A stretch of 57,832 nucleotides of DNA from CAIOGI01 sp964561875. GTDB taxonomy: Bacteria; Patescibacteriota; Minisyncoccia; Phycocordibacterales; PALSA-1337. The position numbers were made by a program, and so were the translations under genes. Shown here one piece after another: positions 47,836-56,465 of this stretch (position 1 is its first letter; each line of letters starts with the position of its first letter). The DNA is taken from assembly GCA_964561875.1 (NCBI GenBank), contig CAZLQL010000004.1, positions 1-57,832 of the forward strand, in the 5' to 3' direction. The notes beneath the pieces are model-generated. The model searched no databases, had not been told where the DNA came from, and saw only the letters and a program-made list of their open reading frames with translations.

Positions 47836-47841
47836 TTTGCA

Positions 47842-48249
47842 TTATCTCTTTGACCACTGTGGAGACTTTCTTGCTTTCTTTAGACCGAACTTTCTTCTTT
47901 CTTTTGCTCTAGGATCTCTCTTTAGAAGTCCTGCTTTCTTTAGCTTTCCACGAAGTTCTGCATCGTATTCTATAAGACCTCTTGCAATACCATGCCTTAG
48001 CGCATCAGCTTGTGAGCTTATTCCACCACCCTTAAGTACAGCTGTTATTTTAAACTTTGTTGTAGTTAGTTTTGATGCAGAAATAGATTCTGTTGCAACC
48101 ATCTGCAATTCTTTTGTTGGGAAATATGATTCAACAGACTTTCCGTTTATTTCATATGTAGTTTTGTCCGCAGGAGTTATACGAACACGAGCTACTGCTG
48201 TCTTTCTTCTTCCTACTGTTTCGATGTATTTATTTATAGTCGCTGACAT
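47842..48249 (-). CDS. rpsI: 30S ribosomal protein uS9
   Basis: 135 residues. YIETVGRRKTAVARVRITPA at the start and GGGISSQADALRHGIARGLI in the middle are diagnostic. The C-terminal tail (KAGLLKRDPRAKERRKFGLK, ending KSPQWSKR) reaches the P-site tRNA in ribosomes; the final SKR is the family ending. It is the last gene of the large ribosomal run, 4 nt after rplM. Confidence 0.97.
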   Translation of the reverse strand: MSATINKYIETVGRRKTAVARVRITPADKTTYEINGKSVESYFPTKELQMVATESISASKLTTTKFKITAVLKGGGISSQADALRHGIARGLIEYDAELRGKLKKAGLLKRDPRAKERRKFGLKKARKSPQWSKR

Positions 48250-48253
48250 AATA

Positions 48254-48601
48254 TTATTTTGTTATTGAAAGATTCTTCATCATTGCTTTTCTCAAACTGT
48301 TTCCAGGGAGCATTCTGTATACTGCTCTTCTGAATGCTTCTTCAACACCTTTTCTTTCTATAAGGTCAGAAAGCTTTTCAGTGTTTATACCACCTCTAAA
48401 ACCTGTGAATGTTACATATTTCTTATCCTGCTTCTTCTTTTCGTTAATATAAGCTTTGTCACAGTTTATTATGCTCACTTTAACTTCAGGAGCTTTGTTT
48501 CTAACAAAAGTAACAAGGTTTTTACCCATAAGATAGTTTGCAGCTTCTGATGCCACTCTTCCCATTCTTTTGCCTTGTGCGTCTATAGTGTAGTTTTTCA
48601 T
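48254..48601 (-). CDS. rplM: 50S ribosomal protein uL13
   Basis: About 115 residues from MKNYTIDAQGKRMGRVASEA. The family signature is there: KAPEVKVSIINCDKAYINEK, TFTGFRGGINTEKL and AFRRAVYRMLPGNSLRKAMM. The open frame extends 10 codons upstream into rplQ, but the conserved ATG at 48601 avoids the overlap. It binds 23S rRNA early in assembly. The rplM-rpsI pair is in the usual order. Confidence 0.96.
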   Translation of the reverse strand: MKNYTIDAQGKRMGRVASEAANYLMGKNLVTFVRNKAPEVKVSIINCDKAYINEKKKQDKKYVTFTGFRGGINTEKLSDLIERKGVEEAFRRAVYRMLPGNSLRKAMMKNLSITK

Positions 48602-48617
48602 GTTTTTATCTTTTGTA

Positions 48618-48968
48618 TTATACAAATTCAATCATTGCCATAGGGGCTGCGTCAAGTCCTCTAGGTTCTAACTTTATTATCCTAGTATATCCACCTTTTC
48701 TATCCTTATACTTTGGGGATATTGTTTCTATAAGGTGCTTAATCTCTTTTTCACCATGAATCTTTGATATAAGAACTCTTCTTGAAGCCAGAGTGTTTAG
48801 TTTACCCTTTGTGACAAGCTTTTCTACATAAGGACGAAGACTCTTAGCTTTTGCTAGTGTAGTAGTTATACGACCCTCATTTATTAGGTTACGTGCAAGT
48901 GATCTAAGCAGAGCATCTCTCTGTCCCATTTCTCTTCCGAATTTTCTGTTTTTTGAATGATGTCGCAT
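48618..48968 (-). CDS. rplQ: 50S ribosomal protein bL17
   Basis: 116 residues. MRHHSKNRKFGREMGQRDAL followed by LRSLARNLINEGRITTTLAK and SLRPYVEKLVT is the canonical L17 opening. The C-terminus (RKGGYTRIIKLEPRGLDAAP, MAMIEFV) is also standard. It directly follows rpoA as in most bacteria and precedes rplM. Confidence 0.97.
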   Translation of the reverse strand: MRHHSKNRKFGREMGQRDALLRSLARNLINEGRITTTLAKAKSLRPYVEKLVTKGKLNTLASRRVLISKIHGEKEIKHLIETISPKYKDRKGGYTRIIKLEPRGLDAAPMAMIEFV

Positions 48969-48988
48969 GGTATTAAATTAATTTACTA

Positions 48989-49954
48989 CTATTTCAAATT
49001 TATATTATATTGAGCTAGAACCTTCTTTATTTCCTGAACTCCCTTACTTCCTAGACCGTCAACATCTAGTATGTCAGCTTCCTTCTTTCTTGCAAGCCCA
49101 CCAACAGTTCTTATGTTTGCATTTGAAAGTGCCTTCACTGTTCTTGGTGAAAGTCCTATAGCGTCTATTCTTGTCTTTAGGAATTCTACGTCAAGTTCAG
49201 CTTTTTCTGATGAATCATCAGACTTCATAGATTTTTCTTCTATTGCTTCTTCAATTTCAGGTTCTTTAAACCCTACTATAGCTTTTAGCTGAGTAATCAT
49301 TATTGATATTGATTCTTCCAAAGCTTCATTTGGTGTAAGAGTACCATCAGTTTCTATTGATATTCTCAAACGGTTGAAATCTGTTCTATCACCAACACGC
49401 ATATTTTCTACTTCATAATTAACCTTCTTTATAGGAGTAAATGAAGCATCTAGTGATATTGTACCAATATCAACTCTATCTTTGTGTATAGCCTCTTTTA
49501 GAACGAAACCAAGACCCTTTTCAACTGTTATGTCTATTTCTATTTCAGTATTTTTATCAGTAGACTCGTATATTGTTAGATCTGGATTCAAAATTTCAAC
49601 TTGTCCTGGTACTTCTATATCCTTTGCAGTTACTTTCTTTATACCTTTTGATTTTATTGTCAAAACTTGTGGTTCATCTCCAGTTATCCTTATTCTTAGT
49701 CTCTTAAGATTTAGAAGTATTGTTATTACATCTTCTTTTACCCCTTCTATGCTTGAGAATTCATGCTCAACACCCTTTATTTTTACTTGTGTAACAGCAG
49801 CTCCGGGTAGAGATGAAAGTATAATTCTTCTTAGAGAGTTTCCTAGTGTATGTCCATATCCTGGATATAGACCATCTATTTCATATACACCACTGAAGCC
49901 TTCTTCACGAATTATTTTTGGTTTTGATGGTAAAACAATATTATGATTTGACAT
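48989..49954 (-). CDS. rpoA: RNA polymerase alpha subunit
   Basis: 321 residues. The N-terminal dimerisation domain includes LYPGYGHTLGNSLRRIILSS and GVKEDVITILLNLKRLRI. The C-terminal domain is complete, with SPRTVKALSNANIRTVGGLA and VDGLGSKGVQEIKKVLAQ, so UP-element and activator contacts are possible. A linker of about 25 residues rich in E, S and D joins them. It sits between rpsD and rplQ. Confidence 0.97.
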   Translation of the reverse strand: MSNHNIVLPSKPKIIREEGFSGVYEIDGLYPGYGHTLGNSLRRIILSSLPGAAVTQVKIKGVEHEFSSIEGVKEDVITILLNLKRLRIRITGDEPQVLTIKSKGIKKVTAKDIEVPGQVEILNPDLTIYESTDKNTEIEIDITVEKGLGFVLKEAIHKDRVDIGTISLDASFTPIKKVNYEVENMRVGDRTDFNRLRISIETDGTLTPNEALEESISIMITQLKAIVGFKEPEIEEAIEEKSMKSDDSSEKAELDVEFLKTRIDAIGLSPRTVKALSNANIRTVGGLARKKEADILDVDGLGSKGVQEIKKVLAQYNINLK

Positions 49955-49981
49955 GGTATTTTTATTATAACCTTATTAAAA

Positions 49982-50587
49982 TTAACGACTATAAAAACCT
50001 ATAACTGTATCCGGATTAAATAGGAGTTCGGTCTTTGACGCTGTCGGTATACCGTCTACTGTTACTGTCTTTTTATCAAAATCAAGTTTCAACCACGCTG
50101 GTAGTTTTATAGTTTTTAGCTTTTCATCTAGATTTGTGAATAAGCCCTTTTTCTTACTTCCCTCTCTTATTCCTACTACATCACCAAGTTTTAGTTGGTA
50201 TGAAGGAGTTGTAACTATTTTTCCATTGACTGTTAGGTGTCCATGTGAAGACATTTGTCTAGCTGCTTGACGAGTACTTGCAAATCCAGCTCTAAGCGCA
50301 ACGTTATCGACTCTGCTTTCTAGAGTTCTAACTAGTATTTCACTTGAATTACCCTTCTTTTCTATTGCATTTTTAACATATTTTGCAAATTGTTTTGCTG
50401 TTATACCATAACTATAGCGAGCTCTTTGCTTTTCTTGCATACCAAGTCCATAGTCACTTTTTGCACGACCACCTTCGCTCTTTTTGCCGTTTTGTCCAGA
50501 ACGAATAGCGTACTTTTGAGTTTGAGTTTTCTCAAATACTGGTACTCCTAGTCTTCTTGCAATTTTGTATCTTGGTCCAATTATCAT
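49982..50587 (-). CDS. rpsD: 30S ribosomal protein uS4
   Basis: 201 residues. GPRYKIARRLGVPVFEKTQT is the N-terminal part; the S4 RNA-binding domain is LESRVDNVALRAGFASTRQA with ARQMSSHGHLTVNGKIVTTP and SYQLKLGDVVGI. There are no cysteine zinc ligands at the N-terminus (a zinc-free version). One of the first proteins to bind 16S rRNA. Followed by rpoA at 27 nt. Confidence 0.97.
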   Translation of the reverse strand: MIIGPRYKIARRLGVPVFEKTQTQKYAIRSGQNGKKSEGGRAKSDYGLGMQEKQRARYSYGITAKQFAKYVKNAIEKKGNSSEILVRTLESRVDNVALRAGFASTRQAARQMSSHGHLTVNGKIVTTPSYQLKLGDVVGIREGSKKKGLFTNLDEKLKTIKLPAWLKLDFDKKTVTVDGIPTASKTELLFNPDTVIGFYSR

Positions 50588-50602
50588 AAATTTTATATTT
50601 TA

Positions 50603-51028
50603 TTATACTCTTCTTGGCTTCTTAGGCTTAGGTCCATTCATAGGAACAGGAGTTGCATCTTTTATTGATGTAATAACTACCCCCTTTGAAATAAATCCTC
50701 TAACCGCTGATTCTCTGCCTGAACCAACACCTTTTATCACAACATCAACTTCTTTTAGTCCCATAGGTTCAGCTTTTGCAGCAAGAGCTTCACCAACTTT
50801 TGCAGCTGCAAATGGAGTACCCTTTTTTGCACCCTTAAATCCAAGAGTACCGCTAGATGACCAGATTATTGCATTACCACTTTTATCAGTTAGTAGAACC
50901 TTAGTGTTATTGTATGTAGATTCAACATACAAAACTCCAGCATCAATCCTCTTTTTAGAAGAAGATTTCTTTTGTTCCTCTTTCTTTACTGCCTGACCTT
51001 CAGTTGTAACAATTTTTTTCTTTGCCAT
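50603..51028 (-). CDS. rpsK: 30S ribosomal protein uS11
   Basis: 141 residues. A basic N-terminal extension (MAKKKIVTTEGQAVKKEEQK, KSSSKKR) precedes the conserved core: LYVESTYNNTKVLLTDKSGN, SSSGTLGFKGAKKGTPFAAA, and GLKEVDVVIKGVGSGRESAV. It ends NGPKPKKPRRV. It is 15 nt ahead of rpsD and 12 nt after rpsM. Confidence 0.97.
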   Translation of the reverse strand: MAKKKIVTTEGQAVKKEEQKKSSSKKRIDAGVLYVESTYNNTKVLLTDKSGNAIIWSSSGTLGFKGAKKGTPFAAAKVGEALAAKAEPMGLKEVDVVIKGVGSGRESAVRGFISKGVVITSIKDATPVPMNGPKPKKPRRV

Positions 51029-51040
51029 TATGGTTAATTA

Positions 51041-51421
51041 TTATTTCTTATCTTCCTTCTTTCTACCAGAACCCATGGTCTTTCTAACATTACCTCTAAC
51101 AGTTCTGCTATTTGTTTTTGTTCTTTGACCTCTTGCAGGAAGTCTTCTAGCATGTCTGCTACCTCTATATGCTTTTATATCCTTCAATCTCTTGATGTTT
51201 TGTGCAACCTCTCTCTTTAGGTCACCTTCTATTCTGAAACCTTCGATTATTTTTCTGATTTCATTTTCTTGATCAACTGTAAGATCCTTTGATTTCATTC
51301 CTGCATCTACCTTTGCTTTATTCAATATATAAAGTGCTCTTGGTCTACCTATACCGTAAAGTGTGGTTAAAGCTATTTCTAGTCTTTTGTTTTCTGGAAT
51401 TGTTATACCTAGTATACGCAT
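51041..51421 (-). CDS. rpsM: 30S ribosomal protein uS13
   Basis: About 126 residues from MRILGITIPENKRLEIALTT. The helix-hairpin YGIGRPRALYILNKAKVD and the basic tail ARRLPARGQRTKTNSRTVRG, ending in RKKEDKK, are typical. The open frame continues 17 codons upstream through the rpmJ region, but that stretch is the shadow of rpmJ. ATG 51421 is the family start. Confidence 0.96.
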   Translation of the reverse strand: MRILGITIPENKRLEIALTTLYGIGRPRALYILNKAKVDAGMKSKDLTVDQENEIRKIIEGFRIEGDLKREVAQNIKRLKDIKAYRGSRHARRLPARGQRTKTNSRTVRGNVRKTMGSGRKKEDKK

Positions 51422-51432
51422 AAATTTATTTA

Positions 51433-51549
51433 TTATCCTTGGCGTTGCTTGTGACGAGGGTTTGACTTGCAAATTACATAGACATAACCCTTACGTCTTA
51501 CTACGCTACACTTTGGACATATTTTTTTTACTGAAGCTTTTACTTTCAT
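51433..51549 (-). CDS. rpmJ: 50S ribosomal protein bL36
   Basis: 38 residues: MKVKASVKKICPKCSVVRRK then GYVYVICKSNPRHKQRQG. The zinc ligands C-x2-C...C...H (CPKC, IC, RH) are all present, so this is the zinc-binding form. It lies in its classic position between infA and rpsM, 11 nt before the uS13 ATG. It is too short to stand out as an open frame, but identity is certain. Confidence 0.96.
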   Translation of the reverse strand: MKVKASVKKICPKCSVVRRKGYVYVICKSNPRHKQRQG

Positions 51550-51555
51550 TTTTAT

Positions 51556-51795
51556 TTAAAGTCTTTTTGTAATTCTAGCTCTGCCTCCATATGGATCTAA
51601 AATCATCTCCACCTTGTCTCCTATGAGAACCTTTATTCTATGCATTCTCATTTTTCCCGCAAGATAAGCCATTATTATATTTTCACTTCCATCTACCTTC
51701 ACTCTAAAAAGAGTGTTAGGTAAAGCTTCGGTTACAATACCTTTTGCTGAATTTAATTCAGTATTTTGTGACTTATTTGTGCTGTTTGTATCCAT
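51556..51795 (-). CDS. infA: translation initiation factor IF-1
   Basis: 79 residues. The OB-fold core is SAKGIVTEALPNTLFRVKVD, MAYLAGKMRMHRIKVLIGDK and DPYGGRARITKRL. An extra 14-residue N-terminal tail (MDTNSTNKSQNTEL) is not conserved. It binds the A site of the 30S subunit during initiation. First gene of the ribosomal run, with a TTGACT promoter upstream. Confidence 0.96.
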   Translation of the reverse strand: MDTNSTNKSQNTELNSAKGIVTEALPNTLFRVKVDGSENIIMAYLAGKMRMHRIKVLIGDKVEMILDPYGGRARITKRL

Positions 51796-51815
51796 TAAAA
51801 TTGAACAGTTCTTTA

Positions 51816-51844
51816 TATTATCAGAAGTATGTATAAAAAGTCAA
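51816..51844 (-). promoter_or_regulatory. promoter of the infA-ribosomal operon
   Basis: On the minus strand TTGACT (51844-51839), then GATAAT after 16 bp or ATAATA after 17. The start site should be 15 nt or so before the ATG. Confidence 0.6.
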
Positions 51845-51898
51845 CATGCGCCATACTATCCCCAGTTTGCCTTTTGGCGATTGGGACAATTTAGTACT

Positions 51899-53323
51899 CT
51901 AATCTGATTTAATGTTAAGTATAATCTTTTCTTTCGTATTTGGGAAGGACCTCATCCAAAATGGTGTGATAAGGGCATAAGCATTACTTATAGCTGAATA
52001 TTTTGCAAATATACTATTGCTTTGTGACATCTTCTTTCCTACAAGATCTTCTTTCAGTCCCTCTTCATTAAAAGTACCAGTCATCTTTAGTTTTCCCTTC
52101 ATAGATAGTATAAGTGAATTCATTTTCTTTGGTGAGAAATCCTTTGGATTTTCTAATACTACAGATAGGTTCTCTAAACCATCCACTTTGTATGTACTTG
52201 ATGGAAATCTACTTACTTCGTCTTGAGCAATGTATTTAAATAGTGCATCTGATTTAAAAACTACAATATTTATCACACCTTGCACTACTATAGATGATGT
52301 TGTGGATGATGTTTGCGCAATAGACTGGTATTTTGCTGATCCTGCAGGAATAACTGTATAGTCTGTAAATGTTAACTTTGGATAATATACTAGGTTGCTA
52401 TTTATTTCAGTTTTTATCTTATTTTCTAGTACCTGCTTCAATGAATTCTTCAGTTCATCAACAGTAGCTTTCTCCAATTTTGGATCAATGCTGACCTTAT
52501 AGCCTGAATATCCACCTGTAAAATCATTTTTTATCTTTGCGTATATTGTATTGTATTTACTACTTCCTTTGTATGCAATTATTTTTAATTCCTGACCAGA
52601 TGAATCCTTTGTATTGTATTTTTCACTTGCAATATCAGCCACTGCATACACTGACATAGCTCCCGGAGTTGTTTTACCTTGTATTGTCTTCATTCCGGGT
52701 ACCACAACTGTACTTGATGTACGATAAACCAGCCCATCGGTTGTTGAGAGTCTAGTTCCAGCTAAAATCTTTTGAGTGTTTGTACTGTTGGCATTGTATA
52801 TTGTAACAATGCCTTTAGCTTTTGTTTCTATCAAGGCTCCTTTTTTGTACGGAACATCCTTACTTAGTGTGGTTGTTGCAGTAATGATTTCATATTGAAG
52901 ATCACTCAATGATGAATTCTTTTTTGCAGTTATCTTTTGATCTAGCTCAAAATTTACTATTTTAGGAGTAATAGTTATAACTGCTTTTGAATATAAGAGA
53001 GATAATGCAATACCTATAATAGCTACACCTACAAAAATAGTACTGAATGTAATTAAGGTATTTGAGAGCAACCTTCTACCTTTATTTTCTCTTTTATTTG
53101 TGGCTCTGCTTTCTCTCCTACTTTCTTTTGCACTTTCTTCTTCAGTCTCTTCTCTTAACTCTCTTCTTCTAACTAGTTTTTTTACTATCTCTTCATGTTC
53201 TATTCTACCGCTCCTTTCCTCATCTTTTTCTTCCAGAGCAATATTTCTAATCGTTTTTTTATTTGGATAAATATCCTGAACGACTTTTTTTGAATTAGTT
53301 TTATCTGTTTTTCTTTCTGCCAT
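51899..53323 (-). CDS. membrane-anchored baseplate J/gp47-like protein
   Basis: 474 residues. A highly charged cytoplasmic N-terminus of about 95 residues (RRELREETEEESAKESRRES) precedes one membrane helix (TLITFSTIFVGVAIIGIALSL). The outside region has the pattern IETKAKGIVTIYNANSTNTQ and ILAGTRLSTTDGLVYRTSST followed by VVVPGMKTIQGKTTPGAMSV, which Parcubacteria annotations often call baseplate J/gp47-like. There is no phage context here, so a cell-envelope structural role is more likely. It is 6 nt downstream of the actin-fold gene and probably cotranscribed with it. Confidence 0.68.
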   Translation of the reverse strand: MAERKTDKTNSKKVVQDIYPNKKTIRNIALEEKDEERSGRIEHEEIVKKLVRRRELREETEEESAKESRRESRATNKRENKGRRLLSNTLITFSTIFVGVAIIGIALSLLYSKAVITITPKIVNFELDQKITAKKNSSLSDLQYEIITATTTLSKDVPYKKGALIETKAKGIVTIYNANSTNTQKILAGTRLSTTDGLVYRTSSTVVVPGMKTIQGKTTPGAMSVYAVADIASEKYNTKDSSGQELKIIAYKGSSKYNTIYAKIKNDFTGGYSGYKVSIDPKLEKATVDELKNSLKQVLENKIKTEINSNLVYYPKLTFTDYTVIPAGSAKYQSIAQTSSTTSSIVVQGVINIVVFKSDALFKYIAQDEVSRFPSSTYKVDGLENLSVVLENPKDFSPKKMNSLILSMKGKLKMTGTFNEEGLKEDLVGKKMSQSNSIFAKYSAISNAYALITPFWMRSFPNTKEKIILNIKSD

Positions 53324-53329
53324 ACTAGT

Positions 53330-54535
53330 TTATTTTAGCACATCATTTAAAATATTCTCATTTTTATCAACACTCAAAATTGAAATTATATACATACCCA
53401 TAAGCCAGCTATGATCTTCTGAATTTTCAAAATCTAACAATTCATTGATAATATCGTTATTAAAATGCACGACATCATACTGGAGGTCTTTTAAAGCTCT
53501 TTCAAATATCTCAAAATTTTCATGTATAGATAGATTTACAACCTTGGGTATTGAGTATGACCCTTCTACTGCGAGTGAATTCTGAAAACTCTTTTTCCAA
53601 TTTTCTACTATATTTAAAACAGTTTTTTCAACCTTTTCTTTATTACTTTTATCTAATTTATCATTTGAATACAAAGAAAGTAGAGATTTTGCTATTTCTG
53701 GGCTTTGTTTCATAGCTCTCCCTAGTTTTCTAAATAAAGAGTATGTCCCAAAAGGAAAAGTGGACAGATAAACTCCTGAACCTTTATTTACAACTACAAT
53801 ATCAGTCAATTCACCGTGTACATGTACGGATATATATTCATCCATGCCTGGTGATACACTTCTTAGTGCTATATAGTGTGCTAATAGTGCACCATGGAAA
53901 AATTCATTTTTAATATGAAATACTTTATGAACTTCAGCACTAATCTTTTCTAGTATTTTCTTAGATGAAACAGATACCGCTAGTGATACTTCCAATTTAT
54001 TTGCTTTTTTACCTTTAAAATCTGATATAGAATAACCATTTAGCCTAACATCAAACACTTTCTCTTCTATCGGTAAAAGATCGATATTGCTATTAGAACT
54101 TTTTTCTAGATCATGCTTGAATTCTTTTATTAGTACTAAACTTTCTTTATCCGTTATCTCTTTTATAATTTTTTCAGTTACTGTAGTTTCTTTTTCAAAA
54201 TTTATAAGTACTTTTTTTGCTTGAGATATTGCCCAAGGAGATGAGAGCATATAGTAAACCTTTTTTATACTAGAACCATATCCTAGTGTACCAGCTTTGT
54301 GTAAACCATGTTTTGATATGTTATTTAAGACTTCGTGCAATGATTTACACATTATCTTTGTTATAAGTGGACCGTTTCCTTGTGTCCGATTTCTTATAAA
54401 TTTTGTATAAGTGAAAACAACATGAGGTTTTTTACCATTTAAAAATGAAACCAGTGTTCCACGTACAAGCCCACTCTGTATATCAAGTACTAGAGATAAA
54501 GAATTCTCTTTTTTATTTGAAAAGAAAAAATTCAT
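53330..54535 (-). CDS. FtsA/PilM-like actin-fold protein
   Basis: 401 residues, no membrane helix. LSLVLDIQSGLVRGTLVSFL at the start resembles the phosphate-1 strand pair of actin-fold ATPases, and VFDVRLNGYSISDFKGKKAN followed by KLEVSLAVSVSSKKILEKIS matches the SHS2-type subdomain of FtsA/PilM. The ATP-binding motifs are weak (ISVHVHGELTDIVVV as phosphate 2). With the membrane protein 6 nt downstream it resembles a cytoplasmic actin-fold plus membrane-partner pair, as in pilus assembly (PilM-PilN). That link is inference. Confidence 0.6.
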   Translation of the reverse strand: MNFFFSNKKENSLSLVLDIQSGLVRGTLVSFLNGKKPHVVFTYTKFIRNRTQGNGPLITKIMCKSLHEVLNNISKHGLHKAGTLGYGSSIKKVYYMLSSPWAISQAKKVLINFEKETTVTEKIIKEITDKESLVLIKEFKHDLEKSSNSNIDLLPIEEKVFDVRLNGYSISDFKGKKANKLEVSLAVSVSSKKILEKISAEVHKVFHIKNEFFHGALLAHYIALRSVSPGMDEYISVHVHGELTDIVVVNKGSGVYLSTFPFGTYSLFRKLGRAMKQSPEIAKSLLSLYSNDKLDKSNKEKVEKTVLNIVENWKKSFQNSLAVEGSYSIPKVVNLSIHENFEIFERALKDLQYDVVHFNNDIINELLDFENSEDHSWLMGMYIISILSVDKNENILNDVLK

Positions 54536-54599
54536 ATAAAATATACCTATAAATTATATCATATAGAATTTTACCTAGTTATAAAATAGTGAATAACTA

Positions 54600-56402
54600 C
54601 TATACAAGTACAGCTTTTATCCTTCTAACACCCTGAGATACGGCTTCTTCCTTTAATATTTTAAATTTCAAACTACCCTCATTACCTTTTAGTTCTTTTG
54701 TGTTTTTTACATGAGGTCCTCCACAGAATTCTTTTGAAAAGCTATTGTTTATATCCTTTCCTATGTAGTATATAGATACTTCATCGGCATATTTTTCACC
54801 AAAGAAGTGTCTAGCTCCAGTTTTTTCTGCATCTATCTTATTCATCACCACCATATTTACTGGTAATTCCTCATTTATCTTACTGTTTACTATATCCTCG
54901 ACTTTTTTCTTTTGTTCATCAGTCATTTTTCCTGTATAAGAAAAGTCGAATCTTAACCTCTCTGGTGTTATATTTGATCCTTTTTGCATAACACCATCAC
55001 CGAGAACTTCATGTAATGCTTGATGTAATAGATGTGTAGCTGTGTGATACATAACAGACATTTCGCTTGTATCCCCTAATCCTCCTTTAAATTTCTTTTC
55101 CGCACCAGAGCGTGAGAGTTCTTGATGCTTTTTGAATTCTTCACTATAAGATTCCAAATCTACAGTTAATGATTTCTGTTTTGCTAGTTCCACAGTTAGA
55201 TCTATAGGAAATCCATAGCTACTAAATAGTATAAATGCTTGTTTACCAGATATCCCTGCATTAGCACCATAGATTTTATCGAATTCTTTTAGTCCGTTCT
55301 CTATTGTTTTTACAAACTTTTCACTTTCATCAAATATCTCTTTTACTATTTTATCTTTTTGATTCTTTATACTTGGGTATGTTGTTTCGTATTTTTTACA
55401 TAAAATATCAACGAATTGTTTTATAGATTCTACACTTAACCTTCTTTCTAGGGTATTAAAAACTGCTCTACGGATAAGCCTTCTCAATATATATCCTTGA
55501 TCTGTATTGCCAGGTATAACACCGTCAGATATAAGAAATATGGATGATCGAATATGGTCAGATATTATTCTTTTTGATTTTATATTGTCAGATATTTTAC
55601 CTGCTTCATTCATTATCTCTTCGAATAAATCTGTATCGTAAACATTTGTTTTGCCTTGTAATACAGTACATATTCTTTCAAAGCCAGCTCCTGTATCCAC
55701 ATTTTTTTTATTCAATTTTGATATTATTTTCCCATCTTTCTTTTCAAATTCCATAAATACATCATTCCAAATCTCAACAACTTTTTGTTCATCATCAGCT
55801 TTATTGTATTGTTCGATAGTCATATCACCCAAACCCTTTTCAGTAAGGTCATAGAACATTTCACTACATGGGCCTGTTGGTCCAGTCCAAGTATCTTTAC
55901 CCTTTACTGCTGGCCACCAGTTTGCACTCGCATCCTTAAAATATATTCTATTTTCTGGCATTCCTGCTTCCATCCAAAACTTTTTTGCATCATTATCAAC
56001 TGGAGAGTTTTCATCACCTTTAAAAACAGTTACATAGAGCCTCTTTGGATCCAGACCAAATCCCTCAATCTTTGAAGTTAAAAGATCATAACTCCATTTT
56101 ATGGCTTCCTCTTTAAAATAGCTTCCCAAAGACCAATTCCCCATCATTTCAAAAAATGTTAAGTGTGTATTGTCCCCAACATCCTCTATGTCGGTTGTTC
56201 TTACACACTTTTGTATATTTGCCAATTTATCCCCTTGTGGATGAGGTTTACCCATAAGATATGGCACAAGAGGTTGCATACCTGCAGTGTTAAAAAGCAC
56301 AGTAGGATCATTTTCTGGCACTAAAGGTGATGAAGGTAGTATAGAGTGACCTCTTTTCTCGAAAAAGGCTAAAAATCTTTTACGAATTTCTTCTGATTTC
56401 AT
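54600..56402 (-). CDS. alaS: alanyl-tRNA synthetase, short form
   Basis: 600 residues against about 875 in E. coli. Class II enzyme that charges tRNA-Ala. The catalytic core begins MKSEEIRKRFLAFFEKRGHS and has VLFNTAGMQPLVPYLMG (motif 1 area), NTHLTFFEMMGNWSLGSYFK (motif 2) and NVDTGAGFERICTVLQG (motif 3). The editing domain retains its zinc ligands (HTATHLLH and CGGPH). The C-terminal oligomerisation domain is missing, as in many reduced genomes. Neighbour genes are unrelated. Confidence 0.96.
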   Translation of the reverse strand: MKSEEIRKRFLAFFEKRGHSILPSSPLVPENDPTVLFNTAGMQPLVPYLMGKPHPQGDKLANIQKCVRTTDIEDVGDNTHLTFFEMMGNWSLGSYFKEEAIKWSYDLLTSKIEGFGLDPKRLYVTVFKGDENSPVDNDAKKFWMEAGMPENRIYFKDASANWWPAVKGKDTWTGPTGPCSEMFYDLTEKGLGDMTIEQYNKADDEQKVVEIWNDVFMEFEKKDGKIISKLNKKNVDTGAGFERICTVLQGKTNVYDTDLFEEIMNEAGKISDNIKSKRIISDHIRSSIFLISDGVIPGNTDQGYILRRLIRRAVFNTLERRLSVESIKQFVDILCKKYETTYPSIKNQKDKIVKEIFDESEKFVKTIENGLKEFDKIYGANAGISGKQAFILFSSYGFPIDLTVELAKQKSLTVDLESYSEEFKKHQELSRSGAEKKFKGGLGDTSEMSVMYHTATHLLHQALHEVLGDGVMQKGSNITPERLRFDFSYTGKMTDEQKKKVEDIVNSKINEELPVNMVVMNKIDAEKTGARHFFGEKYADEVSIYYIGKDINNSFSKEFCGGPHVKNTKELKGNEGSLKFKILKEEAVSQGVRRIKAVLV

Positions 56403-56465
56403 AATAGAAAGAGTTTACCATAGTGTAAGTCCTTTTTCATCTACGATAAATATTTTAATAATATG

